The translations under genes were made by a program, and so were the position numbers. Positions 25,139 through 34,394 of a stretch of DNA of 62,052 bases are shown piece after piece. The first letter of the stretch is position 1; each line of letters starts with the position of its first letter. Below the pieces are notes generated by a model, which was given only the letters and a program-made list of their open reading frames with translations, was not told where the DNA came from and did no database searches. The DNA lies in contig CAJTGI010000018.1 in assembly GCA_910575435.1 (NCBI GenBank), positions 1 to 62,052 on the forward strand, in the 5' to 3' direction. Source of the stretch: Clostridiaceae bacterium. GTDB taxonomy: Bacteria > Bacillota > Clostridia > Lachnospirales > Lachnospiraceae.

Positions 25139-26893
25139 ATGACACATTTGGAGAAGGCCGAGGAATTATTGCAGCAGCAATATCATTGTTCTCAGGCTTT
25201 ATTTGGGGCTTTTGCAGGGGATTTCGGGCTGGATCTGAAGACGGCATTCAAGGTGAGCACCTGCTTTGGGGGAGGCATGCGCCAGGGAGGGACCTGCGGC
25301 TGCATTACGGCGGCGCTGATGGTTCTTGGCATGGGCTTGGGATTCTATGACTCCCAGGACAGAGAGCTGGAAATGTATGGCAACAAGAAGACGGATGAGT
25401 TTATTCAGCGGTTTCGGGAGAAAATGGATGGCAAGGTGAATTGCCGGGAGATACTGGGGAAGGATATTTCCGTACCGATAGAGATGGCAGAGATCAGGCA
25501 GCAGGGGCTGATCTTAAAGACCTGTCCTTCTGCCATGAGCGTGAGCATTCATTTGCTGGAGGAGATGCTGGAGGAGTATCTCAAGGAGGTGGCGGAGAGC
25601 AGCATTGCCCTGGAGGATATCCCGGAAAATGAGGATATGCAGAGCCTGTTAAAGCGCGTGAGCAAGCGCAACCGCTTTAACAGAAATGTGAACAACCTTC
25701 TATTTGCATCCAAGAAGGATATTGGATTTATACAGTTTGATATCCGCAAATTTAAGATCGTCAATGATCTGTATGGGGAAAAGTTTGGCGATGAGATATT
25801 GTATTTCATCATCAGGCAGTTGCGGGAGAATTGTAGCGAAAACCAGTTTTTTGTCAATCTCCGCAGCGATGTGTTCATGGTGGTGACGGAGTATGAGAAC
25901 GCTCAGGAATTGGTTGAATTTATTCAGGAATTGGATGAGAGGATTAGTTACTATAAAAATGTGAGGCTGCAGTTGTCTTACGGCATTTATACGGTGGAAG
26001 ACCGCAATATGGAACTTCGCCAGATGGAAGACAGGGCGGCCATGGCCAGGAAGAGGGCCAAGAATAACGTTCTCACGAATATTCTTTTTTATCAGGAGCA
26101 GTTTAAGGATTCTCTGTACAATAGAAAGTTTATCGAGGAAAATATGCAGCTTGCCATTACCGAGAGGCAGTTTCAAATGTATCTCCAGCCAAAATACAGC
26201 ATTGCCCAGAATGTGATTATCGGAGCAGAGGCATTGGTGCGCTGGAAGCATCCGGAAAAAGGCTTGATTTACCCCAATCAATTTATTCCAATTATTGAAG
26301 AGAATGGCTTTGTCAAGAAGGTGGATTATTACATATGGAGCGAGGCCTGCCATTTTATCAGGAGATGTCAGGAAGAGGGAGTTGACCCTGCGCCGATTTC
26401 TGTCAATGTATCCCGCATCCACCTTCGGGACGATGACGAGTGCATTCAGATATTGTCTGAGATGATAGAGGAAACTGGGATACGCAAGGAACTGCTGGAA
26501 TTGGAAATTACGGAGACGGCGGATGATCAGCAGATTAGCAATAAGGCGCTTCGGCTGAAGGAGGAGGGCTTTACCTTGCTGATGGATGATTTTGGCAGCG
26601 GCTATTCTTCTCTGAACATCTTGCTGGAAACGCCCTTTGACGTGATTAAGCTGGATAAGAAATTTATGGAGAATATGATGGTGTCCAGGAAGGGCAGGCT
26701 CATTCTGGAGCAGGTGGTGGCTATGGCAAATAAGCTGGAACTGGGACTTCTGGCAGAGGGCGTAGAGACGAAGGAGCAGATTGACTTGCTGCAGAGCATC
26801 GGCTGCGACCAGGTTCAGGGATACTATTATGCCAAGCCCATGCCGGCGGAAGATTTTTTTGCTCTGTTAAAGGAACAGAATGCTTTGGTTTAA
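25139..26893 (+). CDS. GCAxxG redox-type domain fused to degenerate GGDEF and intact EAL
   Basis: 584 residues from ATG 25139, six bases after GGGGG. Residues 1-145 are a C_GCAxxG_C_C domain, with cysteines in YHCSQAL, GTCGCITAA, NCREIL and KTCPSAM, the layout expected to bind a metal or Fe-S cofactor. Next is a GGDEF-type domain (about 175-315) whose active motif is replaced by RSDVF, so it should not make c-di-GMP. The C-terminal EAL domain keeps the phosphodiesterase residues: EALVRW, SVNVSR, LEITET, MDDFGSGYSS, VIKLDK and AEGVET. The protein should degrade c-di-GMP in the cytosol, perhaps controlled by the redox or metal state of the N-terminal domain. No membrane helices. It stands alone, with NSS transporter next. 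Confidence 0.88.
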   Translation: MTHLEKAEELLQQQYHCSQALFGAFAGDFGLDLKTAFKVSTCFGGGMRQGGTCGCITAALMVLGMGLGFYDSQDRELEMYGNKKTDEFIQRFREKMDGKVNCREILGKDISVPIEMAEIRQQGLILKTCPSAMSVSIHLLEEMLEEYLKEVAESSIALEDIPENEDMQSLLKRVSKRNRFNRNVNNLLFASKKDIGFIQFDIRKFKIVNDLYGEKFGDEILYFIIRQLRENCSENQFFVNLRSDVFMVVTEYENAQELVEFIQELDERISYYKNVRLQLSYGIYTVEDRNMELRQMEDRAAMARKRAKNNVLTNILFYQEQFKDSLYNRKFIEENMQLAITERQFQMYLQPKYSIAQNVIIGAEALVRWKHPEKGLIYPNQFIPIIEENGFVKKVDYYIWSEACHFIRRCQEEGVDPAPISVNVSRIHLRDDDECIQILSEMIEETGIRKELLELEITETADDQQISNKALRLKEEGFTLLMDDFGSGYSSLNILLETPFDVIKLDKKFMENMMVSRKGRLILEQVVAMANKLELGLLAEGVETKEQIDLLQSIGCDQVQGYYYAKPMPAEDFFALLKEQNALV

Positions 26894-26975
26894 AATGGTC
26901 TTGTACAGTGGCATGCCTATTCTGAAATACGGGATGACAGTGGATGAGAAGTAAAGAAAAGAAGGGAAATATGAT

Positions 26976-28460
26976 ATGAAAGAGGAAAAAAGGGAGAAGT
27001 TTGCTTCCCGCTTGGGATTTATTCTAGTGTCGGCGGGATGTGCAGTGGGTCTGGGGAACGTCTGGAAGTTCCCGTATATTTGCGGTGTGAATGGCGGCGC
27101 ATTTTTTATCTTGATCTATCTGTGTTGTCTGATTGGGCTGGGGTTGCCTATCTTGATTTGCGAGTTTTCTATTGGCAGGGGCAGCGGAACGAGTATCGGC
27201 AAGGCATTCCACAGGCTGGAGCCGAAGGGGGCCAGGTGGCATCGTTATCGCTGGTTTGGATTTGCGGGAAATTATTTGCTGATGATGTTTTATACCATGG
27301 TGGCGGGGTGGATGATTTATTATGTCTATGTCATGGGAAGCGGCGTGATCCAGCATGCGCCGGTGGAAGGAATTGACAATTATTTTAAGCACATGCTTGG
27401 CAGTCCTGGCACCATGATTTTCTGGACGCTGCTGGTGGTGGTTCTTTGCATCGGCATCTGCTGTCTGGGGCTGCAAAAGGGAGTGGAGAAGATTACGAAA
27501 GTCATGATGCTTGCCCTGATGATTTTGATGGTGGTGATGGCTGTTAATTCCCTGTTCCTGAAGGGGAGCGGCAAGGGGCTGGCTTTCTATCTCATTCCCG
27601 ACTGGTCCAGGGTGCAGGAGCGTGGACTGGGAAATGTGATTTTCGATGCCATGACCCACTCATTTTTTACTCTGAGCGTGGGTATCGGCGCTATGGAAAT
27701 CTTTGGAAGCTATCTGGGCAAGGATCGGAAACTGACCGGGGAGGCTGTAAATGTGCTGGTGCTGGATACGGTGATTGCCCTGGTGGCCGGCATCATTATC
27801 ATACCGGCCTGCATCTCTTTCGGCATTTCGCCGAATGCGGGGCCTTCCCTTCTGTTCATCACCCTGCCCAACGTGTTTAACCAGATGGCCGGCGGGCGTA
27901 TCTGGGGAATGCTATTTTTCGTATTCATGTCCTTCGCGGCATTATCCACGGTGATTGCCGTATTTGAAAATATTATTTCCATCAGCATGGATCTCTTCGG
28001 ATGGGAGAGGAAGAAGGCGCTGGGCGTGAATCTGGCAGGGATTGCCGTGCTGTCTATTCCGGCAGTGCTTGGCTACAATCTCTGGTCAGGAATCCAGCTT
28101 CTGGGGCAGGGCTCTACCATTATGGATGTGGAAGATTTCCTAGTGTCTTACAATATTCTTCCTCTGGGCAGTTTGATGTTCGTGCTGTTCTGCGTCAAGA
28201 AGAATGGGTGGGGATTTGATGCATTTTTGAAGGAGACGAATACGGGAATTGGCTCGCCTTTTCCGAAAGGACTGAAGTACTATATGCTCTATGTGTTGCC
28301 CGCAATTATATTGGTCATTTATTTTAAGGGCTATTATGATATGTTCAAGACAAGGGAGCCTCTGGTTTTCGGCATCTGGATGGCGGTGGCCGTACTGTTT
28401 GCCGGGATGGTGCTGTATCTGGCAGCGGGGCGAAAGAGGGATGACGCTAGGGCGAAATAG
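26976..28460 (+). CDS. Neurotransmitter:sodium symporter family transporter
   Basis: Na+-coupled importer of amino acids or related amines, inner membrane, 494 residues with 11-12 helices. The first helix has the family signature SAGCAVGLGNVWKFPY, which forms the Na+ and substrate sites, followed by GGAFFILIY. GEVGD-like charged loops and the length fit bacterial NSS proteins such as TnaT/MhsT. Start ATG after AGAAGGGAAA. The substrate cannot be read from the sequence. A terminator follows. Confidence 0.93.
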   Translation: MKEEKREKFASRLGFILVSAGCAVGLGNVWKFPYICGVNGGAFFILIYLCCLIGLGLPILICEFSIGRGSGTSIGKAFHRLEPKGARWHRYRWFGFAGNYLLMMFYTMVAGWMIYYVYVMGSGVIQHAPVEGIDNYFKHMLGSPGTMIFWTLLVVVLCIGICCLGLQKGVEKITKVMMLALMILMVVMAVNSLFLKGSGKGLAFYLIPDWSRVQERGLGNVIFDAMTHSFFTLSVGIGAMEIFGSYLGKDRKLTGEAVNVLVLDTVIALVAGIIIIPACISFGISPNAGPSLLFITLPNVFNQMAGGRIWGMLFFVFMSFAALSTVIAVFENIISISMDLFGWERKKALGVNLAGIAVLSIPAVLGYNLWSGIQLLGQGSTIMDVEDFLVSYNILPLGSLMFVLFCVKKNGWGFDAFLKETNTGIGSPFPKGLKYYMLYVLPAIILVIYFKGYYDMFKTREPLVFGIWMAVAVLFAGMVLYLAAGRKRDDARAK

Positions 28461-28469
28461 CAGTAGCGA

Positions 28470-28500
28470 AAATACCCCGCAGGGACGCTGCGGGGTATTT
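28470..28500. terminator. Bidirectional terminator between two convergent genes
   Basis: Perfect 13-bp stem AAATACCCCGCAG (28470-28482) with 28488-28500 and a five-base loop, between the NSS transporter and the ABC ATPase gene. Confidence 0.85.
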
Positions 28501-28503
28501 GCA

Positions 28504-29265
28504 TTATACGTGAAGTTTTTTCAGGAACGCCTTGGTGCGCTCATTTTTGGGATTGTCTATCACATCTTCCGGCTTTCCATCTTCCACCACATAGCCGTTA
28601 TCCATAAAGACCACCCGGTCAGAAACCATTCTCGCAAAGTCAATCTCATGGGTGACGATGACCATGGTCATCTTTTCAGCGGCCAGTTGCTTGAGTACTC
28701 GCAGGATTTCAGCTGTGATTTCCGGGTCGAGGGCTGATGTGGGCTCGTCAAAGTAGAGAATTTTGGGCTGCAGTGCCAGCGCCCTGGCGATGGCTACTCG
28801 CTGCTGCTGTCCCCCGGACAGTTCGCAGGGATAGGCGTCTTCCTTTTCTGTCAGCCCGACTTTTGCCAGGAGCTGCCTGGCTTCCTGGAACACTTCCTCT
28901 TTTCCTCGCTTCTGGATTGCCATAGGGGCGTGGGTGATATTTTTCATCACGGTATAGTGAGGAAAGAGATTGAAGTCTTGAAATACCAGCCCGAAGTTGC
29001 TCTGGGCCTTCTGCAGTTCCTTTCTCTTGGGATAGAGGGCCTTTCCGGCACTGTCATTGCGGACTACCTTTTCTCCCAGATAGGAGATTTCCCCGCTATC
29101 AGCCCGTTCCAGGAAGGTGGCGCAGCGCAGGAGCGTGGATTTTCCAGAGCCCGAGGGGCCTAAGATGGACACCACCTCGCCGGTGGACACCGACAAGTCA
29201 ATGTCCTGCAACACTGCCTTATTGCTAAAGCTTTTCTTAATATGTTTCATTTCTAAGATATTCAT
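28504..29265 (-). CDS. Polar amino-acid ABC transporter ATP-binding protein
   Basis: GlnQ/HisP-type ATPase that powers the fused binding protein-permease encoded just upstream. About 253 residues from ATG 29265, preceded by GAGGA (a second ATG 12 bases upstream is possible). Walker A GPSGSGKST, signature LSGGQQQRVAIARA, Walker B ILYFDEPTSALDP and the H-loop VTHEIDFAR are all intact. The 120-base gap to the upstream gene has no visible terminator. Confidence 0.94.
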   Translation of the reverse strand: MNILEMKHIKKSFSNKAVLQDIDLSVSTGEVVSILGPSGSGKSTLLRCATFLERADSGEISYLGEKVVRNDSAGKALYPKRKELQKAQSNFGLVFQDFNLFPHYTVMKNITHAPMAIQKRGKEEVFQEARQLLAKVGLTEKEDAYPCELSGGQQQRVAIARALALQPKILYFDEPTSALDPEITAEILRVLKQLAAEKMTMVIVTHEIDFARMVSDRVVFMDNGYVVEDGKPEDVIDNPKNERTKAFLKKLHV

Positions 29266-29385
29266 GATTTTCCTCATTTCTGCATAAAACGCTTAATATG
29301 TGTCTGGCAGTTGGGCTTGCCCGATTGTTCCATGCTAACTTTTGCTATATGCATGTCTGCCGTCGGTTTGTTGCACGGGGCAATA

Positions 29386-30972
29386 TTATCGATAATAATC
29401 CAGCCTTTTCTCAATCAATTCCATGACATAGGCTACGATAAAGTTAAAGATATAGTAGAATACGCCAGCTACAAACAGGGCGGTCAGCGAAGTCTGGGCG
29501 GCGGCAATCTGCTTTGCCATGGTGAACATCTCCGCATAGGAGAGGGCGAAGGCCAGGGAAGTATCCTTTACCAGCGTAATAATCTCGTTCGTTACCGGAG
29601 GCATCACCCGTTTCACCATCTGTGGAAAGAGGATGTGGAAAAAGGTCTGCAGGCGGCTATACCCCATGATGGAAGCCGCTTCCCGCTGGCCGATGGGAAT
29701 GCTCTGGAAGCCGGAACGGTATATCTCTGCAAAGTATGCGGCATAATTTAGGGAAAAGCCGATAATCACCGCCATAAACCGATAGGAGTAGGGCGTTTTG
29801 ATATCCAGCACATAGTAGGGGGCGAAAAATACTACCAGCAGCTGTAGCATCAAGGGCGTTCCTCGCATGATGGAAATGTATATTTTCGCAATCCACTGCA
29901 GGGGCTTGAAGCGGGACATGCGTATTGCCGTGAGCAGAAGTCCCAGGGGCATGGAAAATAGCAGTGTCAGGAAGAAGATTGCCAGGGTGGCAAGCATGCC
30001 GCTGCTTAGCTGGCGGGTGATTTCCTGGACAGACATTTTCTTTGCCTTCTCCTTCACCTTGACATTTTCAGAGGATTCCTCTGGATTTGCCGTCGCTTTG
30101 GACAGAGAGCCTGTGTCGATATCGGGAACTGCTTTTCCGTCTACATAGGTTTTGTCATCGAAACTGAGGCAGATGCTGGAATCAAGCTTCCATTCTTTGG
30201 CAATCCGCTCAAAGGTGCCGTCATAGAGCATTTCCAGCAGGGAGGTCTGCACCTGGTCCCGCAGCTTCTCATTGCCTAGTTTGAAGCCAATGCCATATTT
30301 TTCCGTGGAGATACGCTGGTCCAGCAGGGCGAAGGCGTCCTCTTTTCCCTCCAGTTGGTAGGCCGCCACGCCGTAATCCATGGCAACGGCATCCACCATG
30401 CCGCTCTCCAGATTCATGAGGGCGGAGTTATAATCCCCCACCTGCTGCAGTTCTTTCAGGGAGTCTGCCAGTTTCTTGTTGTCATCTGTAGCATCTTCTC
30501 CAGTTAATGCGGCCAGAGCGGAGGAATCACTCTGCACCACCAGGATCTTGCCCTTTAGGTCGGATAATTCCTTGATGCCCGAGTCTTTGCGTATGATGAC
30601 TACCTGTGAATTGTCAACATAGGGGGTACTCCAAGTGTAGTCTTTCTCTCTGCCATTCATGGTAAAACCATTCCACAGGCAGGAAATGGAGCCGGATTTC
30701 AGTTCGGAATCCTTTGAATCCCATGCGATGGGCCTCTTTACCAAGGTCCAGTCATTTCGCCGGCAGACTTCTTCTGCCAGGCTCAGGTCAAACCCCACGT
30801 ATTCTCCACTTTCATCCATGTAGCCGTAGGGCGGGAATTCCGCATCGAATCCCACGATGAATGCTGTCTGCTCTTTTGCCTGCCCGGGCGTGTCAGCGAA
30901 GAACAATCCGCTCATAGCACAGAGCAGGGCGCATAGAAGGGCTCCTTTTGTGAATTTTGTCATTGTCTGCAT
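29386..30972 (-). CDS. Amino-acid ABC transporter, substrate-binding protein fused to permease
   Basis: 528 residues from ATG 30972, after AGGAGGTATTT. The first 27 residues are a signal peptide. Residues about 35-275 are a family 3 solute-binding domain (FIVGFDAEFPPYGYM, GFDLSLAEEV), and about 320-525 a His/Gln-type permease domain with the EAA-like loop GQREAASIMGYSRLQTFFHI. Such fusions place the binding domain outside, tethered to the membrane, so no free lipoprotein is needed. Together with the ATPase it makes a complete polar amino-acid importer; the substrate is not evident. Confidence 0.92.
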   Translation of the reverse strand: MQTMTKFTKGALLCALLCAMSGLFFADTPGQAKEQTAFIVGFDAEFPPYGYMDESGEYVGFDLSLAEEVCRRNDWTLVKRPIAWDSKDSELKSGSISCLWNGFTMNGREKDYTWSTPYVDNSQVVIIRKDSGIKELSDLKGKILVVQSDSSALAALTGEDATDDNKKLADSLKELQQVGDYNSALMNLESGMVDAVAMDYGVAAYQLEGKEDAFALLDQRISTEKYGIGFKLGNEKLRDQVQTSLLEMLYDGTFERIAKEWKLDSSICLSFDDKTYVDGKAVPDIDTGSLSKATANPEESSENVKVKEKAKKMSVQEITRQLSSGMLATLAIFFLTLLFSMPLGLLLTAIRMSRFKPLQWIAKIYISIMRGTPLMLQLLVVFFAPYYVLDIKTPYSYRFMAVIIGFSLNYAAYFAEIYRSGFQSIPIGQREAASIMGYSRLQTFFHILFPQMVKRVMPPVTNEIITLVKDTSLAFALSYAEMFTMAKQIAAAQTSLTALFVAGVFYYIFNFIVAYVMELIEKRLDYYR

Positions 30973-31056
30973 AAATACCTCCTGTGTTGTGATTTGCAAG
31001 CACAAAGATTCTACGATGGCCAACATGTCGGTGTTCGCCGTACCCCTGGCATCATG

Positions 31057-32514
31057 CTATTCTAGTAGTTTGCCTAGCTGGTGCATCTCTCTCTGTACAT
31101 TCTCCATGGCTTTCATCACTTCCTCGGCAGCCATCGCCTGTTCCTCTGTAGACTTGCCAATGCCTACTGCTGATTCCATAGATGTCTCAGACATGGAAGT
31201 GATCTTATGGATATATTCCAATATTTTTTCCTTGATGGCTAAAATATTTTTCAGTTCGGCTTCCAGCACGCTAGAAACCTTAACGACATCTTCTGACGAG
31301 GAAGAAATATTGTGGAAAATCTGCACCGTTTCTTCCAGCTGGTCATTTGATTCCCTCACAATCGTATTGTTCAGGTCAATCACATTGCTTGTATGGTCTA
31401 CTGTATTTAAGATATCTTTTAATATTGCCTCAATCTTCTGGGTGGCATCTGCTGATTCCAGCGAGAGCTTATTGATTTCGTCAGCCACCACTGCGAATCC
31501 TTTTCCCGCCTCTCCGGCGCGGGCGGCCTCGATGGCGGCGTTCAGCGCAAGGAGGTTTGTCTGCTGGGCAATCTGATGTATGCTGTCCACGATTTCGCCG
31601 ATATGGGCGGATTTGTCGGATAGGTCATGCACGCCCTCGGATACTTCTTGGGTGGACTTGATATTTTCACCAAATTTCTTTGACAGGTCCGAAATGGCAG
31701 AAAGCCCGGCGTTATTTTTCTCTTTTAAGGCATTCATGTTTGTAATCGTATTATTTACATGGCTTTCGGACTGCAAGATTTTATTGTTCAATTCATTGAA
31801 TATTTCCGTGCTTTCATTTACCTCGTCAATTTGGATGCGGGCATTGCTGGATATCTCTTCTGTAGACGAGGCGATTTTCTCGGAGTTCTCTTCAAAATTA
31901 TGTATGGATTCGTAAATCTTTTCAGAGGATTGCTGTACTTCCTCGAAGGTTTTCCGAATGCTTTCCAATATTCCGTGGGTTCCCTTTTCTTTTTTCTCCA
32001 CATCCAGGAACAGGGAGCGGGTTCTCAACACAATCATAGCGGATACCGCGACTGCCAGCCCATATACCATCAAAATGAATATCCAGATGGAGAGAGAGTA
32101 CATGGCCAGGAATTGAGCTGGAAATAGGACCATCGCAATCACGTTTGGCAGGACGGTGAAGATCACGCATGTCCGCAATACAGGCAGATCATAGTAGGGA
32201 ATCGCCAGAAACAGCACTAGGAAATATGCTTCCACCATGGCTCCGAAGGAGGCCGGGTTGCATAGGCAAAGTACGATGGCTCCCAGTAATGGCAGAACGG
32301 CGATGTAGAAATGCTTCGCAAACTTTCCGAGCATCTTCTCTAGAAGCTTGGTGAGTATGCCGCCTGCTGAAATAATCAACGCGATACAATCTCTGGAGGA
32401 TCCTCCATTAAAAAGCAACACATACGCAGTAGCGATGATAGGAATGGCGACTAAGAATAACGCCATGATAAGATTTTGTCTCTTTTCCTCGTTTTTCAGA
32501 ATTTCCAACTCCAT
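31057..32514 (-). CDS. Methyl-accepting chemotaxis protein without a large external domain
   Basis: 485 residues. The N-terminal 165 residues contain about six hydrophobic helices with only short loops, so no classical extracellular sensor domain is present. The rest is a coiled-coil signalling domain with the near-invariant hairpin tip around [20 protein letters not shown]. It would signal through CheA/CheW if present, although no che genes are in the window. It lies 84 bases upstream of the amino-acid transporter genes in the same direction, which suggests a functional link, possibly sensing membrane or transport state. Confidence 0.9.
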   Translation of the reverse strand: MELEILKNEEKRQNLIMALFLVAIPIIATAYVLLFNGGSSRDCIALIISAGGILTKLLEKMLGKFAKHFYIAVLPLLGAIVLCLCNPASFGAMVEAYFLVLFLAIPYYDLPVLRTCVIFTVLPNVIAMVLFPAQFLAMYSLSIWIFILMVYGLAVAVSAMIVLRTRSLFLDVEKKEKGTHGILESIRKTFEEVQQSSEKIYESIHNFEENSEKIASSTEEISSNARIQIDEVNESTEIFNELNNKILQSESHVNNTITNMNALKEKNNAGLSAISDLSKKFGENIKSTQEVSEGVHDLSDKSAHIGEIVDSIHQIAQQTNLLALNAAIEAARAGEAGKGFAVVADEINKLSLESADATQKIEAILKDILNTVDHTSNVIDLNNTIVRESNDQLEETVQIFHNISSSSEDVVKVSSVLEAELKNILAIKEKILEYIHKITSMSETSMESAVGIGKSTEEQAMAAEEVMKAMENVQREMHQLGKLLE

Positions 32515-32549
32515 AATAAAACCCTCCGTTTCATATTATACTGCAATAC

Positions 32550-32578
32550 ATTATAGTATATTTTACCTGCTAATGCAA
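32550..32578 (-). promoter_or_regulatory. Promoter of the MCP gene
   Basis: Minus strand TTGCAT (32578-32573), 17-base spacer, TATAAT (32555-32550), 36 bases before the MCP start; a second TATAAT lies 14 bases further downstream. Confidence 0.65.
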
Positions 32579-32670
32579 TAATAGTATGGCTTTGCGGCGA
32601 TTTGGCAATTTTGTTGGAAAAGGCGGGAAAAGATTATAATTATGCCATAAAAAGGGCGCGTCAAAAAGAA

Positions 32671-32695
32671 ATCCGATGCATTGCCAGCATCGGAT
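32671..32695 (-). terminator. Terminator of the DUF1934 gene
   Basis: Perfect 9-bp stem (32671-32679 with 32687-32695) and seven-base loop; on the minus strand it is followed by TTCTTTTT, 30 bases after the stop of the DUF1934 gene. Confidence 0.75.
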
Positions 32696-32725
32696 ATGGA
32701 AGGGGCAGGGGAAAAGCATCAGATT

Positions 32726-33154
32726 TCATTGAAATGTTATATGGATTTCTAAACTGCATTGGGATAGGGGACGCTCGTCCAAATTTAGCTGATAAGCGAT
32801 GTCTAGGTGGATCCCCTCCTCGTCCTGGGACATCGTTAATTTTTCTGTGGCTATTTCCATCTGGAAAGTTCCATAGGGCGTCTGATAGCTGGATCGATAC
32901 TTTTTCAGGGGATCAAATTCCATTCTTGTGGTTATCATGCCTTTTTTGATTAGATGTACGGATTTGTCTTTGATTTTTAGCAAGTTGCTTCCGCTGGCGG
33001 GGGATTGCACCCCGTTCTCGTCAATTTCCGCATAGCGAATATAATGGGTGTTTTGCCGGAAAGCGTAATGCCCATGGTAAATTTGCTCGATTGCCTGGTC
33101 AGAGATATCCTGCTGGGAGCCCCGCACCAGCAGCTGTACTTCTTGCTTTTCCAT
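32726..33154 (-). CDS. DUF1934 (YwiB-like) protein
   Basis: 142 residues of the DUF1934 beta-barrel family (YwiB), as shown by YIRYAE near 45, MEFDPLKKYRSSYQTPYG and LDIAYQLNLD. Cytosolic, function unknown. ATG 33154 is preceded by GGAG six bases earlier; an in-frame ATG at 33166 is the alternative. Followed by its own terminator. Confidence 0.85.
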   Translation of the reverse strand: MEKQEVQLLVRGSQQDISDQAIEQIYHGHYAFRQNTHYIRYAEIDENGVQSPASGSNLLKIKDKSVHLIKKGMITTRMEFDPLKKYRSSYQTPYGTFQMEIATEKLTMSQDEEGIHLDIAYQLNLDERPLSQCSLEIHITFQ

Positions 33155-33341
33155 CTTTTTCTCCATTCCGAAGGGTTTTGCGCTGAGGAGGCGAGCAAAA
33201 TGTCAGATTTTGCTCTGCCATATTTCAGTTTTTATATAGTATTCTAATGGATGTTTTGATATATTTCAATAGTATAAATGCTAGGTTCCTGCTCAGACAA
33301 ATAGTAGCGGTGGGGGAGGGGCTTCCATTTGCCGGGGCGGT

Positions 33342-34166
33342 CTAGAACCAGTCGAACAATGCGCTGCGAATCTCTGGACGGTCCTTGCCCTTCTGGGGAG
33401 AATCCGTGGGTTTGGCCCAGTTTTCTGGCTGCTCCAGTGCCCGATATTCCTCCTCTGTCAGTCCCTTCTTTAACTTTTCCTTGGATTCTTCTGGGACGGT
33501 GGCGGTGGTCTCGTCCACGAAGCACAGGCTGGGGAAGAGGACGCACCACCAGTTCTGCCCCTGGGCGGTGCCGATGTCGATGCATAGGGAGCGATAAGTT
33601 CCGGAGGGGAAAGTGAGGTCTCCATAAGTCTTTACGGGAAAGTGCCGGTCTTCTATGGCGATCTGAACGGGAGAATGGCTGCCGTTTTGCGCCAAAGTCT
33701 TCTGGGCGATTGCTGTCAATCTGGGAATCTGGGGGGTGACGAGTTCTTCTGCCTGGGCGGGGGAATCGGCATTTCGGATAGTTTCCCTCAGGTAGTTTAT
33801 GATTTCATCTCGTACTTTTAATTTCAACGCCTGATCTTCCGGGGCGTCGCTGTCTGCCACTACATGGAGGCGGAGGATGTTCTCAGCCAGATGATTCTGC
33901 AGTGTGGGGATGCATTGCTCCTGGCCTGCTGCATTTGAATCCTTTGGGGCAGGGGTGGACGCCCTTCTGTCATACTGCATATTTACGAATCTGGCTGCCG
34001 CCTGCTCTGCCTGAATGTGCTTTATCCCTGCAAGGAATAGGGAAAAGGATGCGGAGTACAATAATATGATAGAAAGGATTTTAGGTGCGGAAAAGCCTGG
34101 GTACAGCCCCTTTTTTTGGCGGATGTAATCTAACATGCGGGATTTTATGTGTCGATATAATTTCAT
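33342..34166 (-). CDS. spoIIR: Stage II sporulation protein R
   Basis: Secreted signalling protein made in the forespore that triggers SpoIIGA processing of pro-SigmaE in the mother cell. 274 residues, with an N-terminal membrane segment (SIILLYSASFSLFLAGI) and the SpoIIR core LRLHVVADSDAPEDQALKLKVRDEI, then WWCVLFPSLCFVD. Start ATG follows AAAGGAGG. The gene shows that the organism belongs to a spore-forming lineage. It is divergent from the PBP gene. Confidence 0.94.
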   Translation of the reverse strand: MKLYRHIKSRMLDYIRQKKGLYPGFSAPKILSIILLYSASFSLFLAGIKHIQAEQAAARFVNMQYDRRASTPAPKDSNAAGQEQCIPTLQNHLAENILRLHVVADSDAPEDQALKLKVRDEIINYLRETIRNADSPAQAEELVTPQIPRLTAIAQKTLAQNGSHSPVQIAIEDRHFPVKTYGDLTFPSGTYRSLCIDIGTAQGQNWWCVLFPSLCFVDETTATVPEESKEKLKKGLTEEEYRALEQPENWAKPTDSPQKGKDRPEIRSALFDWF

Positions 34167-34265
34167 GAAATGTGCCTCCTTTTTGGAAATGCGTTATTAC
34201 GCAAATACGATTGATATGGGGGAGTATTGCCGCAAATTTTCTGTTTATTCAGGATGGGGCAAAAT

Positions 34266-34294
34266 TTGATTGAATCGTAAAAATGTGGTATGAT
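34266..34294 (+). promoter_or_regulatory. Promoter of the class A PBP gene
   Basis: TTGATT (34266-34271), 17-base spacer, TATGAT (34289-34294), about 100 bases before the gene. Confidence 0.65.
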
Positions 34295-34332
34295 GAAAAG
34301 AAGTAGTTTTTCAGGGTTTGTCATAATGATAA

Positions 34333-34372
34333 GGAACTGCGCATCATTGACATGTGCAGATTGCACAGTTCC
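34333..34372 (+). other. Stem-loop in the 5' leader of the PBP gene
   Basis: GGAACTG (34333-34339) pairs with CAGTTCC (34366-34372), with further partial pairing inside, between promoter and start codon. It may stabilise or regulate the mRNA; no known riboswitch class was recognised. Confidence 0.4.
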
Positions 34373-34394
34373 TCAGTAGAATGGAGAACAGATT

